DNA of 64,000 bases from Phaeotremella fagi. Its lineage: Eukaryota; Basidiomycota; Tremellomycetes; Tremellales; Phaeotremellaceae. The notes under the pieces were generated by a model. That model worked only from the letters and a program-made list of their open reading frames with translations, was not told the DNA's origin and did no database searches. How positions within the stretch are numbered: position 1 is the first letter of the stretch; the number at the start of each line of letters is the position of its first letter. The stretch covers positions 744,001 to 808,000 of the forward strand of contig BCHU01000002.1 in the NCBI GenBank assembly GCA_001599715.1, written 5' to 3'. This document shows, piece after piece, positions 32,429 through 43,523 of this stretch. Both the position numbers and the translations under genes were made by a program.

Positions 32429-34519
32429 CTATCGTCGTGGCATACCTCTACCTCTACCTCTTAAAGCTTGTTGAGCAGCTCCCCTTGGCATAGGTGGTCC
32501 AGCTTGTTGAGCCTGAAAAACAAATCAGTCAAACACCAACAACATTGATCGCTCGTCCAACTCACCTCGCTCTGTGGGTTTCTAACCGTCTCATCAACAC
32601 TCAGAATCAAACATGCAGCTTCGATGGCACTGCTCAAAGCATTCGTTTTAACCAAAGCAGGTTCCCAAACGAATTTCTTCATGTTATCCTCAACACCTTC
32701 TGATTCAACGTCGACACCGGCCCATGTATCATCTTGAGCATGACGCATACGTAATTTGTTCAAGACGTCTGTCGCGTCCAAACCTGCGTTATCACAGATT
32801 TGTCTTGGAATGATTTCAAGTGCTTTCGCAACTGCACCGACGATCAATTGTTGTTTACCCATGATCGTTCTTGAATGTCCACGAAGATATTTTGAGATTT
32901 CCATCTGAGATTCGGGTTAAATAGATTCATTTCAAACCATCAGACTGGACCTACTTCACATGCACCTCCTCCAGCAACAACATGGTTATTTTGAATAGCC
33001 CTCTTTACAATCATGATAGAATCATGTAAACTTCTTTCAACTTCAGCAATGAATTGTTCCGCTCCACCTCGTAAAATCAAAGTACACGTCTTGGCTTTAG
33101 GACAATCTTCGAACAAATTGAATCGTTCTCCACCGATTTGTTTTTCCTCGAATTTACCACATGATCCAAGATGATGAGGTTCGATATCTGAACATGTTGA
33201 TTGTACTGATCCACCGACAGCTTGAACCACGCGTTTAAGATCATCAGCTGTAACCCGACCAGCACAGAAAATATCTCTATCAGCGAAGTATTGAGTTGCT
33301 AAATCCCCTATAGGTAATTTTGATAAAACGACTTTAGCACCTGTAGCGACGATAGCCTCCAATTTACGATAGATAATTGACCATTCGGCATCGACGATAG
33401 CTTGATATTCTGAAACCTCGTTCACTCTAATTTCGGCATTATCTTTCTCAGCTTTGAGTTCGAGCTCGACATTTAAACATAAAACTTTGGGATCGACAAA
33501 AGATTTTGGTTGTTGCTCGAATCCAGCGTATGAGAAGGTTTTCTTGAATGCTACTCCCCTGATGAGTAGAGAATCTTGCATGGCCCCTCCGGGAACTTTC
33601 TTGACACCGATCAGAGACTCGTCGAGATCGGTTTGATCTAATGATGAAACGGCGTCGACGACCATACTAGCGAAGAAAGGAGTTTGAGAGTGGATAAGTT
33701 TTGACGACATTGAAGTTGAAGCACATTGCATGAGTAGTTCGCGGAATTTACTGTGAAGTGTTAGATCAACTCGACTCAAATGCGAATGAACTTACACTGC
33801 ATCAGTTTTGTCGATGGTGACAGCAATCTCGTTTATACGTTTGATTGCCTGACAACAGTCAGATATGTTTCGGCCTAGCAGGCTCTAAGTGGTATGTATA
33901 CTCACGAGATTTCTTGCCTCCCTCAATCCCTTGATGATGACATGGACACCGACATTTTCTTCAATAAATGGTTTCACCTCTTTCAAGATTTCGGCCGCAC
34001 TAAGCAAAACATCTCAGCATACTTTCTCAATCAGATGGAATGACCTACAGCAAAACCACACTCGTCGTACCATCACCAACCTCTGCATCCTGTGCTCTAG
34101 CAATATCAACCAAAGTTCTAGCTGCTGGATGAACGATATCCAAGAGTCGAAGTAATGTAGCACCGTCATCTATGTATTGTTAGCCCAATATTGAATCGAT
34201 TTGATGATTACAGACTTACTAGATATGGTAGCAGTTCCTCTCTCATCAACGATCAATTTATCCATTCCACGAGGTCCAAGCGTTGTCGCAATCGTTTGAG
34301 CTACTGCCAAACATGCTGAAATGTTAGAAAGTAATTGAGGAGTTCCTTGGGATGTATCGGTACCCTCTAAAGAGGATTGTCAGTGGGGTCTTTTCAAGTC
34401 TTTATATTGTTGTCAAAGCTAACCTCGAAGAAGGACGACGGTTGGTTGCTAAAGATTGAATCAGATATTTTTCGACAGGGTAACGACTGACATACCATTT
34501 GAGGTAATCTACCCTGCAT
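32429..34519 (-). CDS. CCT7: Chaperonin TCP-1/CCT subunit eta
   Basis: Subunit of the cytosolic chaperonin ring that folds actin and tubulin. The short first exon MQGRLPQM (34519-34496) joins a 25-base exon, giving [20 protein letters not shown], the CCT7 N-terminus. [24 protein letters not shown] ATP-site exons follow; DRGTATISNDGATLL and [10 protein letters not shown] lie in the middle small exons. The long exon contains [46 protein letters not shown] and [21 protein letters not shown], then [10 protein letters not shown] and ISKYLRGHS. The C-terminus is Ala/Gln- and Arg/Gly-rich ([10 protein letters not shown]), as in other eta subunits. Divergent from the V-ATPase proteolipid gene. Confidence 0.95.
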
Positions 34520-34843
34520 TTTGAGACGTTTACTTCTGAGTAAATTCTATTAAGAGGACTGGACTAGAATGCTCAAAGGTTTGGAATAGAAACAGAAGTA
34601 TAGGTTGTAAAAAGAGAAGACTAAGAATAAGATTACGATGGAAGCTCGAAGGAAGAAATGTAGCAGGCAGAGCAGAAACGCGCGCGTGGTGATGGTTAAA
34701 TGACGTGTCATTTCGAGTGGAGGAGGTGGGTAGATTGATAAGGGACCTCTACTCAACGTTTACGGATACCATATCTCACTCTTCCTTCCTATATACACTC
34801 ATACTGTATTCATCCACTCGTAACCTCATTATCCCTTTCCACA
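34520..34843. promoter_or_regulatory. Divergent promoter, CCT7 / V-ATPase proteolipid
   Basis: 324 bases between opposed starts, with a GCGCGCG block at 34680 and pyrimidine-rich ATATACACTC near the proteolipid start. No coding signal. Confidence 0.4.
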
Positions 34844-35891
34844 ATGTCAGAACTATGTCCACCTTGGGCTCCATTCTTCGGGTAAGCTAGGCCAACGGGC
34901 ATGGTCCAACGAAAGTGCTAACAGACTCCATAGATTCGGAGGCGTAACTTGTGCCGTATGTCTAGTTCCTAATCGTTCATCGTTGCTCAATCCCTAACAA
35001 CACATAGATGGTACTATCAACCGTCGGCGCTGCTTATGGAACTTCTAAAGCTGGTATCGGAATCGCTGGTCTAGGAACGTTCAGGTAGGTGTTTGGTGTT
35101 TCGTCATTGAATATTTACTTATCATTCCACCAGACCCGATCTTATCATGAAGGTATTTTCTACTTTGTCTTTGGTTTTTGTCTTCGCTAATTCACCTCTC
35201 TTGGATAGTCACTGATCCCTGTTGTTGTAAGTTGATTGTTAGCGGTCTGATTTCGACGTCAACTTACATATCTTAGATGTCTGGTAGTATGTCATTGGGC
35301 TCGAATCGCAATGGGATGATAACTTACTGTTACTTTAGTCATCGCCGTTTATGGTCTCGTCGTCTCAGTCCTCATTGCTGGTAGCAGTAGGTCATATCGC
35401 ATCATAACGTGAATACCGGCTAAAGCTTTCTCAGTATCACCCACAGAACCCTACTCCCTGTTTGCAGGTTTCGTTCATCTAGCAGCAGGTCTCGGTGAGT
35501 TAAGTCTGGCTGTTCACTGACATTAGCTAACTTGTATTTTAGCTTGTGGTATGACAGGTCTTGCAGCTGGATATGCTATCGGTATCGTTGGTGACGCAGT
35601 GAGTCTGTTTGAGCTGACTTGAGAGCCATATTGACCATCACAGTGTGTTCGGGCTTATCTTTACGAGTCAAAAGTTTTCGTTTCCATGGTTTTGATTTTG
35701 ATTTTTGCGTGAGTCTACCGATTTGCTTAGAGGAACAATGCTGACCGTCATCGGTTTACAGCGAAGTTATCGTGAATTCTTTTTAGCTTTTACAATCATT
35801 ACATCACTGACTACAAATGCAGGGTTTATACGGTCTTATCGTCGCACTTATCCTCAACACCTCAGTAGGAGACATTGTCTGTGGAGCTTAA
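34844..35891 (+). CDS. VMA11: V-type ATPase proteolipid subunit c' (Vma11-like)
   Basis: A 163-residue membrane rotor subunit of the vacuolar proton pump, spliced from 12 exons (sum 492 bases). Read-through gives LCPPWAPFFGFGGVTCAMVL, GAAYGTSKAGIGIAGLGTFR, RPDLIMKSLIPVVMSGIIAV, YGLVVSVLIAG, then SPTEPYSLFAGFVHLAAGL, LAAGYAIGIVGDACVRAYLY and IFAEVIGLYGLIVALILNTS. The LIMKSLIPVVMSGI and SPTE residues favour c' (Vma11) over c (Vma3). The Glu in FAEVIGLYG is the proton carrier. Four exons are tiny: 35134-35152 (19), 35209-35226 (18), 35277-35286 (10) and 35762-35771 (10), the last encoding that Glu. Confidence 0.92.
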
Positions 35892-36154
35892 CACAGAAAG
35901 AACAACGAAGAATAGAGAGGAATTTGATTATAACTAGTTACAGCACATAAGACACAAGAAATGAATATACCATTAGTCAAAAAAATCATTAATTTTCTTT
36001 CATATCAAATGATCATTTCAACTCCATTATAACTAATCAATAATCGACCTTTCTGACACTTGTATCAAGAGATAGAAAAATATCAAACAATTTATGAGTG
36101 AACTGAAAATAAAAACTTGATAGAAACTAAAAACGACATAGGAAAAGCTTTGGA

Positions 36155-38084
36155 CTACATCCAGCCAAGGGCGATAGCTGCTCCAGCACCACCACGATAA
36201 TCAGGTCTAATTCCGTACTTCTTTCTAGTTTCTTCAACGATAATTTCAGTGATGATGACAGTCTCTCCAGAACCTGAACCTGATCCTTCAGAAACGGAAC
36301 CTTGGTCCTTGGAACCTTCACCTGAATTCTCATTAGACCCATTGTTGTCGTTCTCGGAACCACCGGATCCACCTAGTTCGCCTAACAAGATCTGAACAAT
36401 TGGCATCAGTACTATTCAAGACAAGAAAAAGGAAATTTTAACGTACTTCGGATAAACCGTCAGAAACGGTATCGATGAAAACAAGAGCTGGGCCTTTTTT
36501 ATTTATCAATTCACTGAACAAAATACCTGTTGGAAGGAGGATGGTACTCACCGGCAATCAGAATATCTTCATCTTGACCGACAATGTTAGGTTGGAAAGG
36601 AGTTTCATTAGAATTGGTAATGAAAATGAAAACTAACAACAAAGTGTTAGAAACTGAAGTGCTAATCGACGATATTGGTTTACTTACCAGCCCCATCGAT
36701 TTTATCAGGTACGACACATTTATCGAATGGGAATTGGATAGCGGAAGCTGCACCTCCTATGATCATGTTGCAGAACAGTTTCTAATTCTATTCAGCTGCT
36801 ATATCCACATATTGGAATATATGAAAACTTACAGAAGTATCTTTCCCCTCAAGTCCTAAACCACCGAACGATAATTGGGTACCAGGACCAACGGAACCGG
36901 TGTTGGTGATGGTAAGAGCCGGAGAAGCTTGATTAGAGTTTCAACAAAACATATGGAGAAAACGGGAGAGAGACGAAGGACCTACGAGTGATACCAAGGA
37001 CGCTTATTGGATCACAACCGCCTGAAACGAATGGTGCTGCTAGACTGATTACTTGACCTGGGGTTAGGACCATGTCGAAAGGATTGGAGATGGCTGTACC
37101 GCCGTTGAACATGTTCATGATGGTTGAATGTCTACATTCGATCAGTGTCTAAGCGATGGTTTGGGGAATAGAGGTTCTACTGACCTAGCTTCAACAGTTG
37201 TGATTTCAGCCGCACTAACCAACAAACTTTTATCGGTAATCAAAGTGGTAGCACCGATATAGCTAAACAAAGAATTCAACTCAAATAGCTCAAGAAATTA
37301 ATCGTTGAGGAAAACAACTTACGCACTGATACCAACAAACTCTAGAACTCTACCGGTAGCCAAAAAACTTTGTACACTGGTCAAAGCACTACTGAAATCG
37401 AAAGTACAAGTATCGAGTTCTGAAGTACTACCACCTAAAGTTTTAGCTACCGATTGAAGAGTTGTGAAATGGGTTGATTCGTCGCCACCGATAATACTAA
37501 AAAATATGTCAAGTCAACGTCTCAACGCCCGTACACCAGACTTTACTTACGTTAACGTATCAATGATAGCTTGTCCATCGACGAATCCCGCTGATTCGAA
37601 ATCCGAAGAACTGAATTTCTCGAGTGCTTGTTTGTAGAATGTTGATTCAAGATTTTCAGCTAGAGAAGCGAACTATCACGGTGTTAACCAACTTTGTACT
37701 GATAGTATCAACAGGGGAAAAACGTACTTGTACAACGACCAGGTTGGCACTTGAACTCTCACCACCACCGCCATTTTCACCACCACCGCCACTTTCACCA
37801 GAACCAGAACCACCAGTGCTCTCACCCCCCCCAGAATTCTCTGAAGAAGTTGAATTCTTTGAACTGGAAGGTTCAGTCGTAGTTGAATTCTTCGAACCGG
37901 AAGACTCGGCAGTAGTCGAATTGGAATTCCCTTCAGCATTGAATCCAGCCGTTTGACGACGACTGGCGTTACTGATTTTTGTCATGATCCCAGATCGATG
38001 TTCATGGGTTTGAAGTGGTACCGCGAAAGAAAGGGAGATGGTCCCGAGAAGGGCGAAGAGGATTTTGAAAGAGATGGATTTCAT
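36155..38084 (-). CDS. Secreted ferritin-like domain protein (Rds1-type)
   Basis: MKSISFKILFALLGTISLSFAVP is a signal peptide. A Ser/Thr/Asn-rich and then Gly/Glu/Ser-rich low-complexity region (about residues 50-115) precedes the ferritin-like helical domain: LVVVQFASLAENLESTFYKQ, EKFSSSDFESAGF, IIGGDESTHFTTL, TCTFDFSSALTSVQSFL, RVLEFVGISAYIGAT and SAAEITTVEARHSTIM. Glu and His at ENLESTF, DESTH and VEARHS are the family's potential metal ligands. NPFDMVLTPGQVISLAAPFV is a late conserved block. Such proteins appear in stress-induced (Rds1) and cell-surface fungal proteins. The C-terminal 80 residues are again Gly/Ser/Glu-rich, so the fold is flanked by two disordered regions. Confidence 0.82.
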
Positions 38085-38526
38085 TATAAACGATTTGAAT
38101 TCGGTTGATCAGTTAATTAATGGGCTCGACTAGCGAGTATTATTAGATAATTGAAATATTAGAAACAAGAAAAAAGAGAAGGGAAGGAAAGATTGTCGAC
38201 CTGCGACTTTGGATCTTATTATAAATTACGAAAGTATGAGAAGGGATGGGAAGAAGGATCTCTTGTTTTCAAGTACCATTCTTATAAGATTTATATTCCT
38301 TATCGTACATGGGATCTCTTGGTCGTATGATTTCACTTAACATCGGTAACCTTACCAACAGAATCGATTGGATACGGTAACACTCTAAGCGAAAAAAACA
38401 TGTTGTCAAGCAACGACCACTATCAAAGGCATTAATGACTAGTTCTTGGCAGAGAGTAAAATACATTTACACGTTACTTGGTTACAACATTGATACAGTA
38501 AACAATCTATAATGCCCTTTGAATGC
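38085..38526. other. Gap between ferritin-like and AT-hook genes
   Basis: Promoter side of the ferritin-like gene, AT-rich, with nothing else recognised. Confidence 0.45.
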
Positions 38527-40072
38527 TTAATTCTCAAGCACCGCTTCCAAGTTAAACACCCCTCTCATAGCTTCATCTTTACCGAGTCCCAACGCTCGTG
38601 CACTGGGCTCTTCAATCTCTCCATCATGATGGCCATGATCGTGGATATCCATTTCATGATCCACATCGACGTCTATCATCTGATCGAGTGACGAATTGTT
38701 ATGTAACGAATTGACTGTCGCTCCGACAACATCTAATAAACTGTGTTCGTCAACCGTCCAATCGTTATAGGTGGCGTCGTTGTTGAGATCGTTTTCATCG
38801 TGGACGTTAACGTGGTCATGTCCGTCGTCGTGACCATGCTCGTGCTCAAGATCATCTTCCCGCTGATGTTCATGACCGTTATGTAAATCAACCTGATCAT
38901 GTAGATCATCACGATGCTGTTGATTGAAATGAACACCACCAGCCAACCCATCCAAAGTTTTCGAATAAGAGTAACCCTCCCCATGAACTCTAATAGCTTC
39001 AGCAACCTGATCCCGATTCCTTTTCAATCTCATATCTCTAACCAAAAACCCCGGAAATTTACGTGGTCGACCTTTCTGTCTATAGATCCCAGCTTCCTTA
39101 TCCGCTTTACGTGACAAGAATTCCAATTGATCCTCGACAGATCGTAGTTTATGTGGTCTACCTCTAGGTCTTTTATTCGGTTGTGGAGGTGGTGGTTTTT
39201 TGAACATGTTCTCAGGTTTGAGTTTGTTTTTCGATCCTTTAGGTCGTCCTCTACCTTTTCTACCAGGGTTTTGATCTTCGTGTCCCATATGAGATAGATC
39301 ATCGTCATCTAGTCGGAGTTGTGATGTTGATGCTTCGTTTTCTTCGTCTTCATGTAAAATCAGAGGTGTACCGGAAGGTGAGGTGTGGAAGGCGGGCGGG
39401 AAAAGGGATCCTAATGATGGGAAGTGAGCGATGATTTGTATATGCAGCGTATGACTTACCATAAGTCGCGTAATTAGCTTGAGCTAAATCATCGAGAGTT
39501 GTTTGTAAACTCTGCTGTAGTCTCTCCCTTTCATCGTTTTCAGCCATGGCACCTAACGCAGCAACAGCTTGAGCATTAGCCAAGTTATTACTAGCCTATG
39601 AAGTATATCAGTTAAATCATGCACTAAACATTATCCATGTCAAGACACTCACCTGCTGAGCGTTAGTTAAACTATTAACAATCTCCCTTAAAGCAGGATC
39701 AATCCCATCATCATCAATCCCCATCAGATGATCCTGTTCGTGTTCGTGTTGAAGTTCGGCATCAACATGTTCATCATGATTTTCCATTTCATGCAGATCA
39801 TCACTCTGTCCAGGATTCAAACCGTTAAACGTATCATGATTGATATCTTCGATCTGCAAATCCAAATCCTTGAATTTACCTCGTCGAACATCGTTGACAA
39901 CTTGTTCTATTGCGAATAACGCAGGATCGATGGGGATGTTATCATTACTGGCCGTGAATGATATTGGATTGGGATTACTTTTGAATGAAGTTGGAAATGA
40001 TTTAGCTATTTCATTTAGATTTGGATCTATATTTGGTGGTGTTGGTGTTGTTGATGTTGTTGTTTCAAACAT
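38527..40072 (-). CDS. AT-hook DNA-binding protein with His/Asp-rich tail
   Basis: Nuclear protein in three exons or so, starting MFETTTSTTPTPPNIDPNLN. Three AT-hook-like motifs are clear: KGRGRPKGSKNK, KRPRGRPHKLR and QKGRPRKFPG, each with the GRP core that inserts into the minor groove of AT-rich DNA. Around them are two acidic/His-rich stretches: EHVDAELQHEHEQDHLMG upstream and a longer His-Asp run (HEHGHDDGHDHVNVHDEND) downstream. DPALREIVNSL and IDPALFAIEQVV are repeated short motifs with the NIDPNL-like start. It could be a chromatin or transcription regulator. The His-rich run may bind divalent metals or only be a spacer. Confidence 0.72.
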
Positions 40073-40254
40073 CTCTATAGATAAGATTACGATGGGAGAA
40101 ATGGAAAGTTAATAAGAGAAAAAAAACAAACAAACAACAACCATCCAATCCATTCCCTAACACCGATAACGCCGAGTGTCTAAAAGATGTGGCTCTTACT
40201 CAATACTTGTACAGATTTGTGGCATCCATCAACAACTACGACAAGAAACCCATC

Positions 40255-41136
40255 CTACAACTTCCCTTTAAACTCCTTCGCAAGAAACTCTTCAACACCC
40301 TCACAGTCTCTCCCAATAAGCTTTGTCAAAGTATCATCAGTCTCTTTAAACTCCCCTTTATGAAAACTACTATAACCAGTTAAAAAAAGACGACCGAAAT
40401 GTTCGGGTACACCATGTTTGATAAGATTTTGTAAATGTTCTTCATCGGAGACAACAACCCTTTCGATATTCTTACCAAACTCTTTAGAAAGGATTTGAGC
40501 GATATCGTTGAAATCCCATGAAACGGTGTTGGTAATTTTTAGATATTTGTTTGAACGGTTATCGACATCATCGGTTGATAAGAATTTAGCGATGCCGTCA
40601 GCTAAATCTTGATGAGTGACCCATGAGACCTTGCCATCAGCTGGTGTAACGATTTTGGAACTGTATTCAACACCACCCAACATCCTTGGTAACGATCCCA
40701 TGTAGAATCCATTTCGGAAGGAAGTGAACGAAACACCGGACTGTTCGAGATATTGTTCAGTACGGAAATGAGTCGTCATCGGTCCAAATTCCGAATTCTC
40801 ATCAGAACCTATATGACTAGTGTAATATACTTTCTTCACACCAGAAGACATAGCAGTGTCGATAGCTTGTTTATGTAAGTTGAAACATTCATCGCCGAAT
40901 TTATCAGCTGAGATGATAAGCACTTTTGAAGCTTTCTCGAACGCTTTCTCCAAGGTTTTCGGGGATGAGTAATCAGCTTCGATGAGTTGGATACCTAGTT
41001 CGGAGAGGGTTTTGGCTTTTTCAGAAGAAGTTGATCGAGTGGTACCAATGATCGAGGATAGTGGCACTAGTTTGGTAAGTTGTTTAAGAACTAGAGAACC
41101 AAGTTGACCAGTTGAACCGGTGATTACGATTGACAT
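40255..41136 (-). CDS. NmrA-like / QOR2-type NAD(P)H oxidoreductase
   Basis: A 293-residue single-exon protein. MSIVITGSTGQLGSLVLKQL is the glycine-rich NAD(P)-binding start, and TRSTSSEKAK, LIEADYSSPKTLEKAF, VLIISADKFGDECF and VKKVYYTSHIGSDENSEFG are NmrA-family strands. TEQYLEQSGVSFTSFRNGFY is typical of QorB-like quinone reductases. No signal peptide. NmrA proteins either reduce quinones or act as redox sensors controlling transcription factors. The lack of a clear Tyr-x3-Lys leaves both open. It shares a divergent promoter with family B copy 1. Confidence 0.82.
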   Translation of the reverse strand: MSIVITGSTGQLGSLVLKQLTKLVPLSSIIGTTRSTSSEKAKTLSELGIQLIEADYSSPKTLEKAFEKASKVLIISADKFGDECFNLHKQAIDTAMSSGVKKVYYTSHIGSDENSEFGPMTTHFRTEQYLEQSGVSFTSFRNGFYMGSLPRMLGGVEYSSKIVTPADGKVSWVTHQDLADGIAKFLSTDDVDNRSNKYLKITNTVSWDFNDIAQILSKEFGKNIERVVVSDEEHLQNLIKHGVPEHFGRLFLTGYSSFHKGEFKETDDTLTKLIGRDCEGVEEFLAKEFKGKL

Positions 41137-41614
41137 TGTGTCTGTTGGGGTACTTTAGGTGATTGAGTGGAGTTGAGGTTTCGTGGTATGGTCGATGCTT
41201 ATACCGCTTCATTTGAAAAATGATCCGCTTTATACCTCATCTTATCATCGGCGTCGGTCGATCATACCTGGGCTGAACCTGAACAATCTGACCGATATGA
41301 GTTTTCGGATCCGTAAACTCAGGGCAAATCCTGTTTTTGTGGCATTTTTATGATACCAATCGCTTCCTGCTTGTTTTTGCACGCATATTCATCAAGCTAT
41401 GACAAGACCTCGGACGAGCAATTAGCACCTATAGGGAAGAGCAAAATCACCTGCAAGCTCCTTTAACGGGACGCCTCTTGGAAATGAAAGGATTGGAGAC
41501 AGCCTTCCCTCCTATCGAGTACAACCAGTGGAGCAATTCCAGTTCTTCCCTCGAATCCATATCTTTCCCCCGCTATCAATTCGATATTCTACTTATTTTC
41601 TGCTTTGCTTCAAA
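41137..41614. promoter_or_regulatory. Divergent gap, NmrA-like / family B copy 1
   Basis: 478 bases. A GGAGACAGCCTTCCCTCC pyrimidine/purine block near 41495 is about 120 bases before the family B start. No gene. Confidence 0.35.
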
Positions 41615-42145
41615 ATGAGTCAACCGACGATGACAAAAGAAGAATTTTGGGATCAATACCCTCCTTCTAAAAGTGGTAAATGGAGTATCTACACTCACAC
41701 CAAAGACATCCCCAGAAATTTATTCAATAAAAGTATGATATCCCAGATCGAGAGACAGGTTTGTCCTCTCCCTACCAAACAAGGAATCTACTTGATCAAC
41801 GACAAACATAAAGAAGTTATCATAACGACTTATGTAAACGCAGACCGTTACTATTCTAGTTTCCCAATTCGATGTTATGTTGATTCGGTATTCACAGATT
41901 TCGGAGTCAGATATGCAAGCATCCCTTCAGGGAATTTAGATCTACCGAAGAGAGAAACGGTTGAAAAAGCATTCGAAGCTATCAAACAAGATTATATCGA
42001 AGGAATGTTGTCTGAGGGTCAGCATAGAAAACTTGGTAAAGCTTTGGAAGATGACACTGAATCTTTGGTTAGTGGGTACATTAGTGGATTGGACAGTGCT
42101 TTAAAGATCAGAAGTGAATGGTTCATAACTTTTGGTAATTATTGA
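41615..42145 (+). CDS. Family B orphan protein, copy 1
   Basis: A 176-residue protein of unknown function. The frame opens upstream at a GTG; I use the ATG at 41615 (MSQPTMTKEEFW) since it is the first ATG and aligns with copies 2 and 3. Features shared with copy 2: GKWSIYTHTKDIP (GQWFHYSHTNQIP in copy 2), a RYYSSFPIRCYVDSVF beta-rich middle, and DDTESLVSGYISGLDSALK near the end (DSESLLRGLFYGLRNAY in copy 2). No introns or signal peptide. No known domain recognised. Confidence 0.68.
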   Translation: MSQPTMTKEEFWDQYPPSKSGKWSIYTHTKDIPRNLFNKSMISQIERQVCPLPTKQGIYLINDKHKEVIITTYVNADRYYSSFPIRCYVDSVFTDFGVRYASIPSGNLDLPKRETVEKAFEAIKQDYIEGMLSEGQHRKLGKALEDDTESLVSGYISGLDSALKIRSEWFITFGNY

Positions 42146-42484
42146 GTCAATTGATAAGTCACGTAATTTTCAAATGCACTTTATGTATTGTTGTCTGTCG
42201 AGTCATGTATTCAAGCTAGCGATCACAATAACATCAGCGATGTCAAGGTGGGCATGTAAGGGCGCAATTTGAGTGTTGATGGGCGGTCCACCTTAGAAAC
42301 GACAACACCAGCAACAGATCTTGCTCAAGACTTTCAAATGCTGTCACTATACAAAGGATCCCAATTTAAAGGGAAAGTGGTCTTCCAGAGAGTCTTCGTA
42401 GATTGAAAACCCCCATTGTTACTTCAATCCTCTCATCTTTTTGCCATCACCTCCAGAACCTATTCAAGGGTCCAACATTCAACG
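42146..42484. other. Spacer between family B copies 1 and 2
   Basis: 339 bases with no gene seen; presumed promoter of copy 2. Confidence 0.45.
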
Positions 42485-43024
42485 ATGTCATCAACCTTCG
42501 ATTCCTTAGAGACTTCACCACCTGGTCAATGGTTCCACTACAGCCACACCAACCAAATTCCCGAGTATTATCGATTTACCCATTCTATAACGTACAGTGG
42601 ATACGGAGCTTTCGCTATCTATTCTAATCAAGGAAGTGTGTTCATAACGAGTTATCCACAAATCAGACTTCCTTATGCTCCAGGCTATCCACTCATCTGT
42701 TCTATTCAAGATGAAATGGGACTTGTAGAAAGTTTATCGCATAAGATCTCTTGCCCAAGACAAGCTCCGCCCCAAACTGACGAGATCTGGGATAATCTCT
42801 GGAATATGGGTCAATCTACTTCCTTCCAACAATTGTCGTTCACTCAACAGCAGACGTATACAGATGCTATCGGCACCGATTCAGAATCACTTCTTCGTGG
42901 TCTATTTTATGGTTTGAGGAATGCTTATGATATAGATAATGCAGCTTATCGCGCAGCAAGGGACAGTGAGATTGCAGCTCGCGCAGAAAGGAACAGAAGA
43001 CGTCGACGTGGTCGAGGACATTAA
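42485..43024 (+). CDS. Family B orphan protein, copy 2
   Basis: A 179-residue orphan in tandem with copy 1. The start at 42485 (MSSTFDSLETS) is the first ATG in a frame whose left end is a TTG. Conserved with copy 1: GQWFHYSHTNQIPEYY, YPLICSIQDEMG, then TDSESLLRGLFYGLRNAYD. It differs in ending with an Arg-rich tail (ERNRRRRRGRGH) that could be a nuclear signal or nucleic-acid contact. No intron. Function unknown. Confidence 0.68.
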   Translation: MSSTFDSLETSPPGQWFHYSHTNQIPEYYRFTHSITYSGYGAFAIYSNQGSVFITSYPQIRLPYAPGYPLICSIQDEMGLVESLSHKISCPRQAPPQTDEIWDNLWNMGQSTSFQQLSFTQQQTYTDAIGTDSESLLRGLFYGLRNAYDIDNAAYRAARDSEIAARAERNRRRRRGRGH

Positions 43025-43523
43025 GGATTTCTGGATGATGTCGGTGGACGTATTGGAATCTATTGTATGTTTTGAGTAGTCCGTTGAATGAATCGAATTT
43101 ATCATACCCCTCCTGATATTTCATCGTTAATTGACATGAACATCAAAACAAATTCATAGGGAAAGATGCCCAAACTAGGCAGAATAGTGGTACTGCTCGC
43201 TGGGTGTTGTGGAGTCTATCGATCAGTCTTAGGAATTGTCTCAAAGGACCCCAATTTCATTCTATCAACGGAGGTTATTATGAACTTGTATGGAATGAAA
43301 CTCAGCCTTACTGCATACTACACGCTGGATAGATCGTAGAGAATACTGAAAATGCCAAAGATTATTACGTGTATTTAAGAATTGCCACGTCCGGACGTGT
43401 GGACGTGTTGTAGGCAGAGGGGGATATTGGTAGGTTCTAAAATAACTATAGTGATAATTCATTAGGATTTACTTCATTCCCTTCTTTAAACATCTCTGTA
43501 TTCACCTCAGAGTAGTCAACAAG
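43025..43523. other. Gap between family B copy 2 and RER1
   Basis: About 500 bases. Two minus-strand frames here (42867-43124, 43265-43462) look incidental. An ACGTCC/GGACGTGTGGACGTG cluster near 43390 is the only notable texture. Confidence 0.4.

Noticed and set aside
43202..43464. Short minus-strand frame before RER1
   Set aside because: No conserved motif, and RER1's own 5' region explains the sequence well enough.
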